NCBI GenBank assembly: GCA_012798365.1
Contig: JAAZNH010000297.1
Coordinates: 1-15,743 of the forward strand
DNA: 15,743 nucleotides
Reading direction: 5' to 3'
DNA from: Methanomicrobiales archaeon
GTDB taxonomy: Archaea > Halobacteriota > Methanomicrobia > Methanomicrobiales > Methanospirillaceae
The translations under genes were made by a program, and so were the position numbers. The notes under the pieces are model-generated. The model saw only the letters and a program-made list of their open reading frames with translations. It was not told the origin of the DNA and did not search any database. This document shows, one piece after another, positions 5,734-13,857 of the stretch (its first letter is position 1; the number at the start of each line of letters is the position of its first letter).

Positions 5734-6987
5734 CTGAGAACCCGCATTATATCCGCTATTCTTCTTGCAGCCCTGCTTCTTGTTCCCGGAGTCCTTGCCG
5801 TGGAACATTCGATCCAGTGGCAGAACCATTGTCCCTACCCGATCTGGGTGGATGTCCAGGGTGGCGAGCAGACCACCATCGCCGGAATCAAGTCCGTTAA
5901 CAACCCCGAGGGAAAAAATACAACGTACGGGGGTTGTGCGTGTATGCTCGATGGTGCAAAGGAAAAGTCCATTGGCTGCAACCCGACGACGAAATGTGAT
6001 GGTGTTGCATGCGAAGGCCCGAACCATGAAGGGAATTATTTCAAATGCAATACCGGTGTCCCCCTTGTTGACGGCGGGGGGTTCAAACTCGATGCTGATC
6101 TCCGGCCAGGGGCACAGACAACCCATACGTCTGTTGTACCGATGTTGTGGCAGGGTGCATTCTGGGGAAGGACACACTGTACAGGGACTGACGATGATCT
6201 TGACTGCGACTGGATGACCTGTCGTGTCGTAACCGATGGCAAAGGCAAACTCCAGTGCGGGGGTATCGGTGTCACGGTGCCGGCCACAAAAGGCGAGATC
6301 AACTTCGATGAGAATAGTGTCACGACCTATGATGTGAGTATTGTTGATGGTTTTAACGTGCCGATGAAGATCGAGATCGTGCCCGGGACCGGAAAGAAAG
6401 TACCCCTTGACGACAAACATTCTTACTTTGACTGCGGGCCTGCCGGGACATCGACCGATCTCCTCCCGTTATTCAATGCAACCGGCCTGGCCAGCCGGCT
6501 CATCAAAAAGACCGATGCAGGTGAGATGGCAGCACTCTGGAGCGCCTGTTCCATCTCCTCCGCACCCAATCCCCAGGATCCCCGGTGGGAAGAGTACTGC
6601 TGCAAAGGAGTGTATGGTTCTGCACAGGATTATGAGAAAAACGGGAATCATAAATGCGATCCAACGACCTGGCCTAAGGACCTGAACACAGCTGCATTCT
6701 TCCACCAGTACCTGAAAGGATCCTACAGTTATGCGTATGATGACGATGCATCAACGTTCCAGTGCAGGAATGCCGACAGCGATACCGGGGTATCCGTTCT
6801 CGTGACGTTCTGTGGGGAGAATGAACCCCCGCGGATCACCCTGCCCGGCCAGGACACGCACACCCACGTGCCGGTCATCGTCCCGACCCCGGTTCCTACA
6901 CAGACTCCGGTGCCGTTAAACACCATTGCACCTGTGCAGACCCCGGTGGCCCCCTATAATCCGTCCTCCGGCGGCCTCACCTTCTAA
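5734..6987 (+). CDS. Secreted thaumatin-like (PR-5 fold) protein
   Basis: About 417 residues from the proposed CTG start. The first residues (MRTR, then a hydrophobic core ending GVLA) form a classical signal peptide, cleaved before VEHS. Thaumatin signatures follow in the right order. Residues 26-42 hold IQWQNHCPYPIWVDV, like the first strand of thaumatin. Near 145-175 are WGRTHC and a Cys-rich loop. YDVSIVDGFNVPM (199-211) is nearly identical to the plant consensus. YSYAYDDDASTFQC (331-344) and VTFC (357-360) close the domain. About 18 Cys occur in the mature chain, against 16 in plant homologues. Arg146, Glu188, Asp200 and Asp205 are candidates for the acidic cleft. A Pro/Thr-rich tail of about 55 residues follows, unlike plant proteins. 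Plant members bind or cleave beta-glucans; the role here is unknown. An in-frame TTG at 5638 would add an unconvincing AT-rich extension. Confidence 0.88.
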   Translation: MRTRIISAILLAALLLVPGVLAVEHSIQWQNHCPYPIWVDVQGGEQTTIAGIKSVNNPEGKNTTYGGCACMLDGAKEKSIGCNPTTKCDGVACEGPNHEGNYFKCNTGVPLVDGGGFKLDADLRPGAQTTHTSVVPMLWQGAFWGRTHCTGTDDDLDCDWMTCRVVTDGKGKLQCGGIGVTVPATKGEINFDENSVTTYDVSIVDGFNVPMKIEIVPGTGKKVPLDDKHSYFDCGPAGTSTDLLPLFNATGLASRLIKKTDAGEMAALWSACSISSAPNPQDPRWEEYCCKGVYGSAQDYEKNGNHKCDPTTWPKDLNTAAFFHQYLKGSYSYAYDDDASTFQCRNADSDTGVSVLVTFCGENEPPRITLPGQDTHTHVPVIVPTPVPTQTPVPLNTIAPVQTPVAPYNPSSGGLTF

Positions 6988-6989
6988 CC

Positions 6990-6995
6990 TTTTTT
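6990..6995 (+). terminator. U-tract after the thaumatin-like gene
   Basis: Six Ts begin two bases after the TAA stop, consistent with archaeal U-tract termination. No convincing stem precedes them. Confidence 0.4.
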
Positions 6996-7030
6996 CCCCC
7001 CAGACGAATCGTTCCGGGGTGTGTCCTTCA

Positions 7031-7059
7031 CGGGCCGGTGATTACGGTCCCGGTCTTTC
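7031..7059. terminator. Hairpin between convergent thaumatin-like and cupin genes
   Basis: CGGGCCG (7031-7037) pairs with CGGTCCCG (7045-7052) as a 7-bp stem with one bulged T, followed on plus by a pyrimidine stretch with T triplets. It lies just beyond the cupin stop on minus. Confidence 0.35.
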
Positions 7060-7060
7060 T

Positions 7061-7453
7061 TTACCGTATGAAGAACCGGTCGTTGCCAAGATGAGCAACG
7101 GGGCAGACGAAGGCTGCACGGAGGGGAACGTTTCCGTTGTTTGCAAGCTGGTGCACCATGCCTTCAGCAATCGTGAAACAGTCCCCGGCACCCACAGAAA
7201 ACTTCTCGTCCCACCTCACTACCGCACCTATCTTCCTGCCCGTTTTCATCGTGCCGGTTCCCGAAAGGATCTGGTAGAGTTCGATCCCGTGCCGGTGGTA
7301 ATGCGGGCGGAGCTTTGTTCCCACAGCGATCTCTGCTGCATAGAATGAGCAGGTTTCATCGCCGGTAACCCGTGTGATCCGGATCCCGCCTTTCGGATCG
7401 AGAGGTGCGCGGGCAATGCAGTCTGGAATGTTGTGAATGTCCATGGTACGCAT
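7061..7453 (-). CDS. Small single-domain cupin protein
   Basis: 130 residues (127 from the second ATG at 7444), a single beta-barrel cupin. Motif 1 is HYHRHGIELYQILSG (51-65), with metal ligands His51, His53 and Glu58. Motif 2 contains GDCFTIAEGMVHQLAN (90-105), with the fourth ligand His101. The metal site is complete, so it may bind a divalent metal and a small ligand; the family includes isomerases, dioxygenases and sugar- or acid-binding sensors, and nothing here selects among them. Cys residues flank the barrel at 12, 35, 92 and 117. Neither ATG has a Shine-Dalgarno. It starts 58 nt after the HD gene on the same strand and is probably its co-transcribed partner. Confidence 0.85.
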   Translation of the reverse strand: MRTMDIHNIPDCIARAPLDPKGGIRITRVTGDETCSFYAAEIAVGTKLRPHYHRHGIELYQILSGTGTMKTGRKIGAVVRWDEKFSVGAGDCFTIAEGMVHQLANNGNVPLRAAFVCPVAHLGNDRFFIR

Positions 7454-7511
7454 GGGTGAAGACCCGATATGAAACGGGCGGGTTCACCCAGCCAGCGGCA
7501 GCCGGGCGCTA

Positions 7512-8099
7512 TCAGGAACAGCGGGATTCCTGTTCGTTTTTCAGGTTCTCAAGAAATGAGACGAGCACTGCATGCCGCTCTTCTGCCACGGCCCGCCCGG
7601 TGGTAGTATACATCCGGTCTTTGAGGAGGAGGAGTTTTTCATGGAAGTGCGCCACTGCATCGTCAATGCCTCCGCCATGCTCGCCGGCCCGCAGGAACGT
7701 CCGGGCAATCCCGTGTGCGCCCATCGCGTCCAGTTTATCCGCATCGGAAAGGATCTTTGCCTCCAGGCTTTCCGGTCGTTCGTCCGATGAAAACCGGTGC
7801 GTGCGGATTGCCTGTGCGATTTTTGTGATCCGGCGTTTTTCAACGTGCAGTGAAATGAGGAACTCCTCTGCCATCCGGGCACCCTCCGCTTCATGGGGTA
7901 GACCGGTTTCCTTTTCCCGCGGCCGGGCTATGTCATGCAGGAGTGCTGCGGGAAGAAGGATACCCATGTCAGCCTGCTCCCGTTCTCCGATGTAGCGGCA
8001 CAGGGAAAAGACCCGTTCTGTATGGTCCATCCCGTGTGAACCGGATGTGCCGAGGATATCGCGGGCATGACTGCGGATGATCAAAAGTTCGTTATCCAT
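7512..8099 (-). CDS. HD-domain phosphohydrolase
   Basis: 195 residues, a stand-alone HD metal-dependent phosphohydrolase similar to YedJ-type proteins. Likely metal ligands are His22 and His26 (HGMDHTERV), the HD doublet His55-Asp56 (LLHDIARP), and later acidic residues in SDADKLDAMGAHG (118-130). PHEAEGARMAEEF (68-80) is the usual helix between them, and His101 (RTH) is conserved in the family. Substrates in this family are nucleotides or other phosphomonoesters; this one cannot be predicted. The ATG at 8099 is chosen over an in-frame GTG at 8117 because GGGAG lies 5 nt upstream of it. The cupin gene follows 58 nt downstream. Confidence 0.88.
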   Translation of the reverse strand: MDNELLIIRSHARDILGTSGSHGMDHTERVFSLCRYIGEREQADMGILLPAALLHDIARPREKETGLPHEAEGARMAEEFLISLHVEKRRITKIAQAIRTHRFSSDERPESLEAKILSDADKLDAMGAHGIARTFLRAGEHGGGIDDAVAHFHEKLLLLKDRMYTTTGRAVAEERHAVLVSFLENLKNEQESRCS

Positions 8100-8221
8100 G
8101 ACTTCTCCCGGTTGCACTCAGGTATTCCCCAGCCCGCATGATGGTTTTTTTGCATGAGGCTGCCGTATAGCGCGCCCCCGCAACAGGTACCCTAAAAAGC
8201 TCCTCCCTCTCATGGGGGAAT

Positions 8222-8229
8222 AAAAAAAA
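8222..8229 (-). terminator. Eight-T terminator after aIF1A
   Basis: The minus strand reads eight consecutive Ts immediately after the TGA stop, a strong archaeal U-tract. A C-run/G-run pair and a further T-run (8189-8216) lie a little downstream. These separate the aIF1A transcript from the HD gene. Confidence 0.6.
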
Positions 8230-8568
8230 TCAGAGGTAATTGTTCTTCCGCAGCCAGTCTGCCTGCGGGGGGAGGTAGCGGTAGAGAATATCGCATTTGT
8301 CGTCCTGGAAACTCCAGGGAACCACGATCAGGATATCGCCTTCGCGGATCCAGGCCCGCTTCTTGATCTTACCCTTGATCCTGCCCATGCGCTGGACCCC
8401 GTCCATGCACTTGACGCGGATGTGGTTTGCCCCCATCATCAGCTCGGCCATGGCAAACTGCTCGCCGAGTTTCTTCTTGGGGAGGCGGACGCGGACAACC
8501 GGGGTCCCGTCCGGGTTGTATTCAACAGATCCATCGCCATCTTCCGGTTTTTTTGCGTGACTAGTAAT
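8230..8568 (-). CDS. eif1A: Translation initiation factor aIF1A, probable ATT start
   Basis: 112 residues counted from ATT at 8568. It is the archaeal homologue of eIF1A/bacterial IF1, which binds the small ribosomal subunit A site and helps select the start codon. The OB-fold is complete: VVRVRLPKKKLGEQFA (24-39), MMGANHIRVKCMDG (44-57), RMGRIKGKIKKRAWI (60-74), GDILIVVPWSFQDDKCDI (77-94), and the terminal helix with DWLRKNNYL (104-112). The reading frame is open far upstream, but its only ordinary start before Met40 is TTG at 8583, which lacks a Shine-Dalgarno. GGAG (8581-8578) lies 9 nt before the ATT, and starting there gives the N-terminus TSHAKKPED, a normal short tail. The gene has its own promoter and an eight-T terminator. 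Confidence 0.93.
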   Translation of the reverse strand: MTSHAKKPEDGDGSVEYNPDGTPVVRVRLPKKKLGEQFAMAELMMGANHIRVKCMDGVQRMGRIKGKIKKRAWIREGDILIVVPWSFQDDKCDILYRYLPPQADWLRKNNYL

Positions 8569-8577
8569 CCGGCATCG

Positions 8578-8581
8578 CTCC
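8578..8581 (-). promoter_or_regulatory. Shine-Dalgarno of aIF1A
   Basis: GGAG, nine nucleotides before ATT at 8568-8566. An out-of-frame ATG at 8576-8574 only two bases after it opens a four-codon ORF (MPDY, then TAG) that overlaps the ATT. Confidence 0.45.
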
Positions 8582-8620
8582 AATGGAGAATAAGATGGGA
8601 GTAAAACCTGATGAATGTAT

Positions 8621-8631
8621 TGATATAAAAA
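8621..8631 (-). promoter_or_regulatory. Box A promoter of aIF1A
   Basis: TTTTTATATCA on the minus strand, the clearest archaeal TATA element in the window. Transcription should begin near 8600, giving a leader of about 30 nt. It lies in the 82-nt gap after the pyrophosphatase stop. Confidence 0.65.
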
Positions 8632-8650
8632 GGCAGTACTCCCGCCCGCC

Positions 8651-10273
8651 CTACCGTGCCAGGCTCCGCAGTTTTGTGCCAAGCCACGGTAAAAAGTCCT
8701 TCTTGCGCGACATGACTCCTGCAAGATGAACCGGGATGCAGCAGCCAAAGAGCGCCTGCACCATCTCCCCCTCGGCATCTGCATATGCCTCGCTGGCATT
8801 CTCCATGACGCTGGTGAACAGTACCACGGCAAGGTCCGCACCCGCCTCCCTGCGCAGGGCAGCGAGGTGGTCCCTGACCTGGTCGCTGCGGTCCCGGTTC
8901 CACGTAAACGCCGGCACCATCACCTGCGCGATAACGACCTTCTTTCCTGAGAGCTCGAATTCCTTGGTGTCCCGGGCAAGGATGGTTGTGAGCGGCACAC
9001 CCGACAGGTCCATGCCCCGTTCGAGAAGGGCTTTTCCGAGTTCTTCCGGGTCAGCTTTGGCATGGGAAGCCAGGAATTCGACCGCTTTATGGTCCCGGTG
9101 GGTTGTGGTTGACATGCGCAGCGCAAGGGTGTCGGAGAGGATCCCGCAGAGAAGGGCACCGGCAACACCTTTGGAGGGGTCAAGGCCGGACTCCAAAAAT
9201 TTCATGGCAATGATGGTTGAGGTTGCGCCCACCGGGTCGTTGAAGAACCGGATGGGTTTTAAGGTGGTGATGGGGCTGAGCCGGTGATGGTCGATGATCT
9301 CGATAATCTCCGCTTCGCCAATGCCGTCAACAGCCTGCGATGCCTCGTTGTGGTCAAGGAGAATGACCGGGCGCCGGACTTCCTCGAGCAGGGTCGTCCG
9401 AGTCAGGATCCCGGCAAGGGTCCCGTCCGTTGAAACAACGCATGCTGCACGGAACTTCGAGCCGGACACGACCTGCCGCGCATGGGCAATCGTATCGGAA
9501 AGCTCCAGCACCGGAACACCCGTCTCCATGACTTCGCGCGCCGGAAGGGAGAGGTTGATCATCTTGCCGGCACCGAATGCGTCGAGCGGGGTCGTAAGCA
9601 CGCAGACACCTTTCTTCTGTGCGGTGGATATGACCCGGTCACCAGCCGGCGCACCCCCGGCAATGATGAGGCAGGCGATTCCGGCCGAGATGAACGCGAG
9701 CTGGGATGGTTCATCGTCACCTACGACAGCGATGTCCCGGGCGGTCATCTTGGCAAGGGTTACGTGGAGAGCATCAATGGCAATATAGACCCGCCCTTCA
9801 AGGATCGCGTGGCCCGGGATGGCGATCTCGGCATTCAGGATCCGCGCAAGCGTCTCAACTGGAACCGGTGTGACGGCAAGTTCTGCCAGATGGATCTTTT
9901 TTAAGTATGCTGCTGCAAGGGCATGCTCCCCCACCATCCCGACCGGTTTTCCTGCCGGGTCCGTGATGACGACATTGCGTATTCCCTCTTTTACCATGAG
10001 GGTTGCGACATCGACGGTTGGTACTGTGTCAGTGAGGGCAAAGACCGGCTTGTAGGCAATATCCGAGAGCCGGGGTTCCACGGACGGGATAAAAGCCGGA
10101 CTCTCAAGCCCGAACCGCTCCAGCATGTATTTTGTCTCCGGGTTGATGTCACCGCACCGTGCTGGCACATACCGGCCCGGTTCAGACCGGTTTCTGAACT
10201 CCGCGTAGCCGATGACACTGGCAATGCTGTCCGTGTCAGGTTTCTGGTGACCGAAAAGGTATATCTGGTTCAT
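8651..10273 (-). CDS. CBS/DRTGG-regulated family II (DHH) inorganic pyrophosphatase
   Basis: 540 residues. Family II pyrophosphatases hydrolyse diphosphate to two phosphates with Mn2+ or Co2+, pulling biosynthetic reactions forward in the cytoplasm. Domain order: the N-terminal DHH start with GHQKPDTDS (8-16; His9, Asp13, Asp15), a CBS motif (about 70-125), a DRTGG-like domain (about 130-245), a second CBS motif (about 247-300), the DHH remainder with LLDHNE (305-310), DHH (328-330) and Asp381 (GILSDT), and a DHHA2 domain with the substrate-binding SRKKDFLP (522-529). All metal ligands of the family are present. CBS/DRTGG-inserted members are known to be controlled by adenine nucleotides, including Ap4A, so the same is expected. 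Length matches that subclass. No Shine-Dalgarno precedes the ATG. Confidence 0.92.
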   Translation of the reverse strand: MNQIYLFGHQKPDTDSIASVIGYAEFRNRSEPGRYVPARCGDINPETKYMLERFGLESPAFIPSVEPRLSDIAYKPVFALTDTVPTVDVATLMVKEGIRNVVITDPAGKPVGMVGEHALAAAYLKKIHLAELAVTPVPVETLARILNAEIAIPGHAILEGRVYIAIDALHVTLAKMTARDIAVVGDDEPSQLAFISAGIACLIIAGGAPAGDRVISTAQKKGVCVLTTPLDAFGAGKMINLSLPAREVMETGVPVLELSDTIAHARQVVSGSKFRAACVVSTDGTLAGILTRTTLLEEVRRPVILLDHNEASQAVDGIGEAEIIEIIDHHRLSPITTLKPIRFFNDPVGATSTIIAMKFLESGLDPSKGVAGALLCGILSDTLALRMSTTTHRDHKAVEFLASHAKADPEELGKALLERGMDLSGVPLTTILARDTKEFELSGKKVVIAQVMVPAFTWNRDRSDQVRDHLAALRREAGADLAVVLFTSVMENASEAYADAEGEMVQALFGCCIPVHLAGVMSRKKDFLPWLGTKLRSLAR

Positions 10274-10327
10274 ATGAAAGACCCAAGAATTTCCTGTGAG
10301 TGGTGGTTAGTGATTCGGCGTCCAAGC

Positions 10328-10337
10328 TCATAAAACG
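10328..10337 (-). promoter_or_regulatory. Box A-like element upstream of the pyrophosphatase gene
   Basis: CGTTTTATGA on the minus strand, close to the CGTTTATGAG used as promoter call at 13891. Transcription would begin near 10306, giving a leader of about 33 nt. It lies in the 88-nt gap after the kinase stop. Confidence 0.4.
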
Positions 10338-10361
10338 ACATCAGGGTTTCCGGGTTTCTTT

Positions 10362-13300
10362 TCATCTCGTTCCCGAACCCTGCCGGAATACCCCTTTGGG
10401 GACCGTTATGGTGAACCGTGCACCTTTGCCCGGCTCACTGTTTTCGGTAATGGTAATATTCGTGATGGACAGGATCTCGCGGGATAAGAAGAGACCAAGA
10501 CCGGTCTTCTTTCCGTACCCGCGCTCAAAAATCCGCGGTTTATCGTCAGCGGCAATTCCCTCCCCGTCGTCTTCGCAGGCAATAACGAGGTTCCGGTTGT
10601 GCACCATGCAAACAAACCGGATGGTGGCAAGGTCCGGTCCTCCATGAATCAGGGAATTCTCAATAAGGTTGAAGAACACTTTTTCGAGAAGGGGATCGGC
10701 ATAGACCTCCCAATCGTTGCAATCACCGGTAATGGAGATCCTCTTGGCCGGCATGAGGTCACTTGTGCAGGTGCGGACAATCTTATTGATGTTCTGCCAG
10801 ACCGGCATCCTGATGCCCATGTTCTGGTAATCCCGGGTAAAGGAGATCTGGCGATCAAGGTTTTCGGTAATCCTGGCGCACTTTTCCAGGTAGTCGGTCA
10901 GGGTGGCATCAGCCGGGATTTTCCGGGCCAGTTCAAGAAACCCCATGAGCACCATGAGCTGGTTGAGCATGTCATGCCGGGTAATGCTGTTGAGGAGGTT
11001 GAGCTTGCGGTTGGCGATTTGCAGGGTTCGTCCCGCTTCCTGCATGGCAGTAATGTCATGCAGGATCCCTTCCACACCGGAAATCCGGTCATCCGGGCCA
11101 TGCAGGGGATGGCTGCTCACGGTGGCCGCAAGGGAGGTGCCGTCGGCTTTTTTCAGGTTGACAAGATATCCCTCTACCAGCCCGGTCTTTTGCATCTCTT
11201 CAAGCATACGGTCATGGTCCGCCGGGTCAAGGTAGAATGACCGGATATTCCTGCCGATCAACTCTTCTGGTGTTGCCGTTCCCAGAAACCGTGCTGCTGA
11301 AGGGCTTACCATGGTAATCGTCCCCCCGGTATCCGTCCGGTAGAACATATCCTGCATATGTTCGATAATTGCCCGGTATTTTCCCTCGCTTTTTTGGAGG
11401 GATTCCATGGCCTCTATCTCCCTGCTCTTATCCCGGACGATGGCAAGAATACTTGTAGTTCCCCCGTGCGTGAAACGGCTGAGGGTTATCTCGGCCGGGA
11501 ACGGGGTACCATCAGCAGTGCAATGGGTCCACGGGAAAAACCGCGGCTGTCCGGCAATTGCTGCATGGATCTGTTCCATGGCAAGATCCCGCGAGGAACC
11601 CCCCCCGGGCTGCTCTGGCGGCGAGAGGTCGATGGGCGTGTGGCCGATGATCTGCTCCCGTGTGCAGCGGAAGATCCTGAGCGTTGCCGGGTTGCAGTCC
11701 GTGATCTTCTCGTTGTCCATAATGAAGATCGGGTCGGCAGCGTTGTCAAAGAGGGAGTGGTACCGGGCTTCACTTGCGATAAGAGCCTGCTCTGCCCGGG
11801 CCTGCCCGGTGGTGTCGAGAAGCATCCCGTGAAAAACCAGTTCGTCACCGGTCTCTACCGGCTCCGACCGGCCATGGAAGAACATCTCTTTCCCCTCCGG
11901 CCTGATATACCTCCCGTGGAAATCCCAAAGGGTTTTCTTTCTGACCGCATCTGCAATGGAATGTAAAAACCGTTCCCGGTCCTCCGGGGCCACACAAGCA
12001 GTAAACCGGGGGAAAAACGTAGCGGTATCCCCCCCAATTCCAAAAATATCGTCGGAACGCTCGCTGACATAGTAAAGGCCCATATCCCCGTTCCTGCGGG
12101 CATAGAACTGGTACAGTACGCCGGGAATGGTATCTGCAATTGTCCTGAACCGCTCCTCGCTTCTTCGCAATGCCTCATCTGCGTGTTTCTTTGCGGTAAT
12201 ATCACGGGAGAAAATGGCAAAATTTTTCACCTCCCCGCTGGCATCGCAGACCGGATAGAACGTGTTTTCCAAAAACAGGCCGTTGCGTTCATCTTCAAAC
12301 GTGATTGCCTTCTTATTCCGCAACACCTCCTCAAACAGCGCTTCCCGGCGTTCGAGGACTTCCGGAGCGAAGAGTTCGGTAAGGTTCCTCCCGACAAGAT
12401 CAGGAGGAGTTTTTCCCATGCGGCGGGCAAAGGCGCCATTGACATCGATGATTTTACGTGAAGTGTCAACAAGGAGAATGGCATCATACGTGGCATCAAG
12501 AAGGGCCTGTTTTGTCTGTTCGCTCTCCCGCAGCTGCCCTTCAGCCAGTTTCAGGCCTGTTATGTCGCGTCCCTCCGGCAGCAGCGCAATGACCATACCG
12601 TTCTCATCGGTTACCGGCTTCATGGAAAAATCAATGAAATGGAGATTTCCCCGGCGGTCGGTATGTTGTGTCTCAAAACGCCGGGTCTCTCCCCGTGCCG
12701 CCAGGAGCACTGCCTCTTTTACCAGCAGCTGATCCTCAGAACCCGGGTTCCACCAGGGCGTTTCCCAGAATGGCCTGCCAAGGACCCCGGACGCATTCTC
12801 CCCGATAAGAGATAGCGCCGACCGGTTGATCCGGATCAGGGTCCCCCGGGTGTCCAGGACCGCGGCCAGCTGGAATGCCTGGTCAAATAACCCCCGGAAG
12901 AGCGCTTCGCTCTCCCGGATTTTCTGCTGCTTTTTTGCAAGTTCGTCATAATTTGCCCTGAGTTCTTCTTCAGATGCAGCGATCCGTGCAGACGCAGCAC
13001 GGAGTTCATCTTCCGATTTCCTGCGTTCGGTGATGTCTCGTGCAGAGGTGATGACCTGGATAACCGATCCGGTCTCGTCTTTGACCGGGACAAGAAGCCA
13101 GTCGATCCATGTGCCATTCGGGAGCTGGAACTCCGATCGATCCGTGCTGCCCGAGGCGAACACCCCCCTGAGTTTTTGCTCCCACGCGGTAACCAGTTCG
13201 TTGGGAAATCCCATCTCTGCATGGGTTTTCCCGATAAACTGCGTGGCCGGGATCCCTGCCTGCAGTTCTACATTCGGGTTCACGTAAAGGTGCCGGAGGT

Positions 13301-13769
13301 CATGGTCAAAGAGCATGATGGTATCCAGGGAATGTTCCGTAAGTTCACGAAAGCGTGTCTCGCTTTGGGCAAGAGCCTGCTCGGCCCTGCGCCTGCTCAC
13401 GGAAAGCCGGATCTTCTGGGTAAGTTCGGCAAACTGGGCTTTTGGATCCCCGCCTTTCTGGAGATAGAAATCAGCCCCGTTGTTCAGGGCCTCGACAACA
13501 ACCTCCTCCCGTCCCCGCCCGGTAAAGAGGATGAAGGGGATGGTTGCATGCCGCGACCTGACCTGCTTAAGGAGTGTGATTCCGTCCATCTCCGGCATCT
13601 GGTAGTCTGAAACAATGACATCAAACGGCGTTGTTCCCAGGGACAGAAGGGCAGTATTTCCCCGGTCCGCGGTAGTGATGAGGAACTCCCCGTTCATCTC
13701 AAGGTATATCTTTCCCAGTTCGAGCAGGTCCGGTTCATCGTCTACATACAGGACATGGATCTTTGGCAT
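10362..13769 (-). CDS. Receiver-six PAS hybrid histidine kinase
   Basis: 1135 residues from the ATG at 13769, chosen because MPKIHVLYVDDE is the normal receiver N-terminus; an ATG at 13808 would add 13 residues. A receiver domain (about 4-125) has the acidic pair in VDDE, phospho-acceptor Asp55 (VSDYQMP), Thr83 and Lys105. Six PAS segments follow at roughly 133-250, 288-405, 415-528, 533-657, 663-787 and 790-910. A signalling-helix stretch (255-285) separates the first two. The dimerisation helix contains SITRHDMLNQ with phospho-acceptor His932. The ATPase domain has the N box (IENSLIHGG), EDDGEGI and GLGLFLSREI. No transmembrane helix is visible, so it is probably a cytoplasmic sensor of a small molecule or redox state; signal and output are unknown. 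Divergent from the small STAS-like gene. Confidence 0.92.
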   Translation of the reverse strand: MPKIHVLYVDDEPDLLELGKIYLEMNGEFLITTADRGNTALLSLGTTPFDVIVSDYQMPEMDGITLLKQVRSRHATIPFILFTGRGREEVVVEALNNGADFYLQKGGDPKAQFAELTQKIRLSVSRRRAEQALAQSETRFRELTEHSLDTIMLFDHDLRHLYVNPNVELQAGIPATQFIGKTHAEMGFPNELVTAWEQKLRGVFASGSTDRSEFQLPNGTWIDWLLVPVKDETGSVIQVITSARDITERRKSEDELRAASARIAASEEELRANYDELAKKQQKIRESEALFRGLFDQAFQLAAVLDTRGTLIRINRSALSLIGENASGVLGRPFWETPWWNPGSEDQLLVKEAVLLAARGETRRFETQHTDRRGNLHFIDFSMKPVTDENGMVIALLPEGRDITGLKLAEGQLRESEQTKQALLDATYDAILLVDTSRKIIDVNGAFARRMGKTPPDLVGRNLTELFAPEVLERREALFEEVLRNKKAITFEDERNGLFLENTFYPVCDASGEVKNFAIFSRDITAKKHADEALRRSEERFRTIADTIPGVLYQFYARRNGDMGLYYVSERSDDIFGIGGDTATFFPRFTACVAPEDRERFLHSIADAVRKKTLWDFHGRYIRPEGKEMFFHGRSEPVETGDELVFHGMLLDTTGQARAEQALIASEARYHSLFDNAADPIFIMDNEKITDCNPATLRIFRCTREQIIGHTPIDLSPPEQPGGGSSRDLAMEQIHAAIAGQPRFFPWTHCTADGTPFPAEITLSRFTHGGTTSILAIVRDKSREIEAMESLQKSEGKYRAIIEHMQDMFYRTDTGGTITMVSPSAARFLGTATPEELIGRNIRSFYLDPADHDRMLEEMQKTGLVEGYLVNLKKADGTSLAATVSSHPLHGPDDRISGVEGILHDITAMQEAGRTLQIANRKLNLLNSITRHDMLNQLMVLMGFLELARKIPADATLTDYLEKCARITENLDRQISFTRDYQNMGIRMPVWQNINKIVRTCTSDLMPAKRISITGDCNDWEVYADPLLEKVFFNLIENSLIHGGPDLATIRFVCMVHNRNLVIACEDDGEGIAADDKPRIFERGYGKKTGLGLFLSREILSITNITITENSEPGKGARFTITVPKGVFRQGSGTR

Positions 13770-13857
13770 GCTGCTTTCCCGCTGCCGGTTTTTTCCCATC
13801 CCGGTCATCCCGGCCGGTTATTCCCCGTGCATTCTAGTGCGTTCTTTTTTCTGCTCT

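Noticed and set aside
8545..8576. Frameshift in the seven-A run as the cause of the missing aIF1A ATG
   Set aside because: The nearby ATG (8576) meets a TAG before the A-run, so an indel in the run would not join that ATG to the gene.
8569..8841. N-terminal extension of aIF1A running back into the pyrophosphatase gene
   Set aside because: The frame is open, but it crosses the pyrophosphatase coding end, a clear TATA box and a Shine-Dalgarno, and the added residues resemble no aIF1A.
10599..11240. 213-residue plus-strand ORF inside the hybrid kinase gene
   Set aside because: It lies wholly opposite the kinase PAS and dimerisation domains and has no promoter, ribosome site or family motif; it is a shadow of a GC-rich gene.
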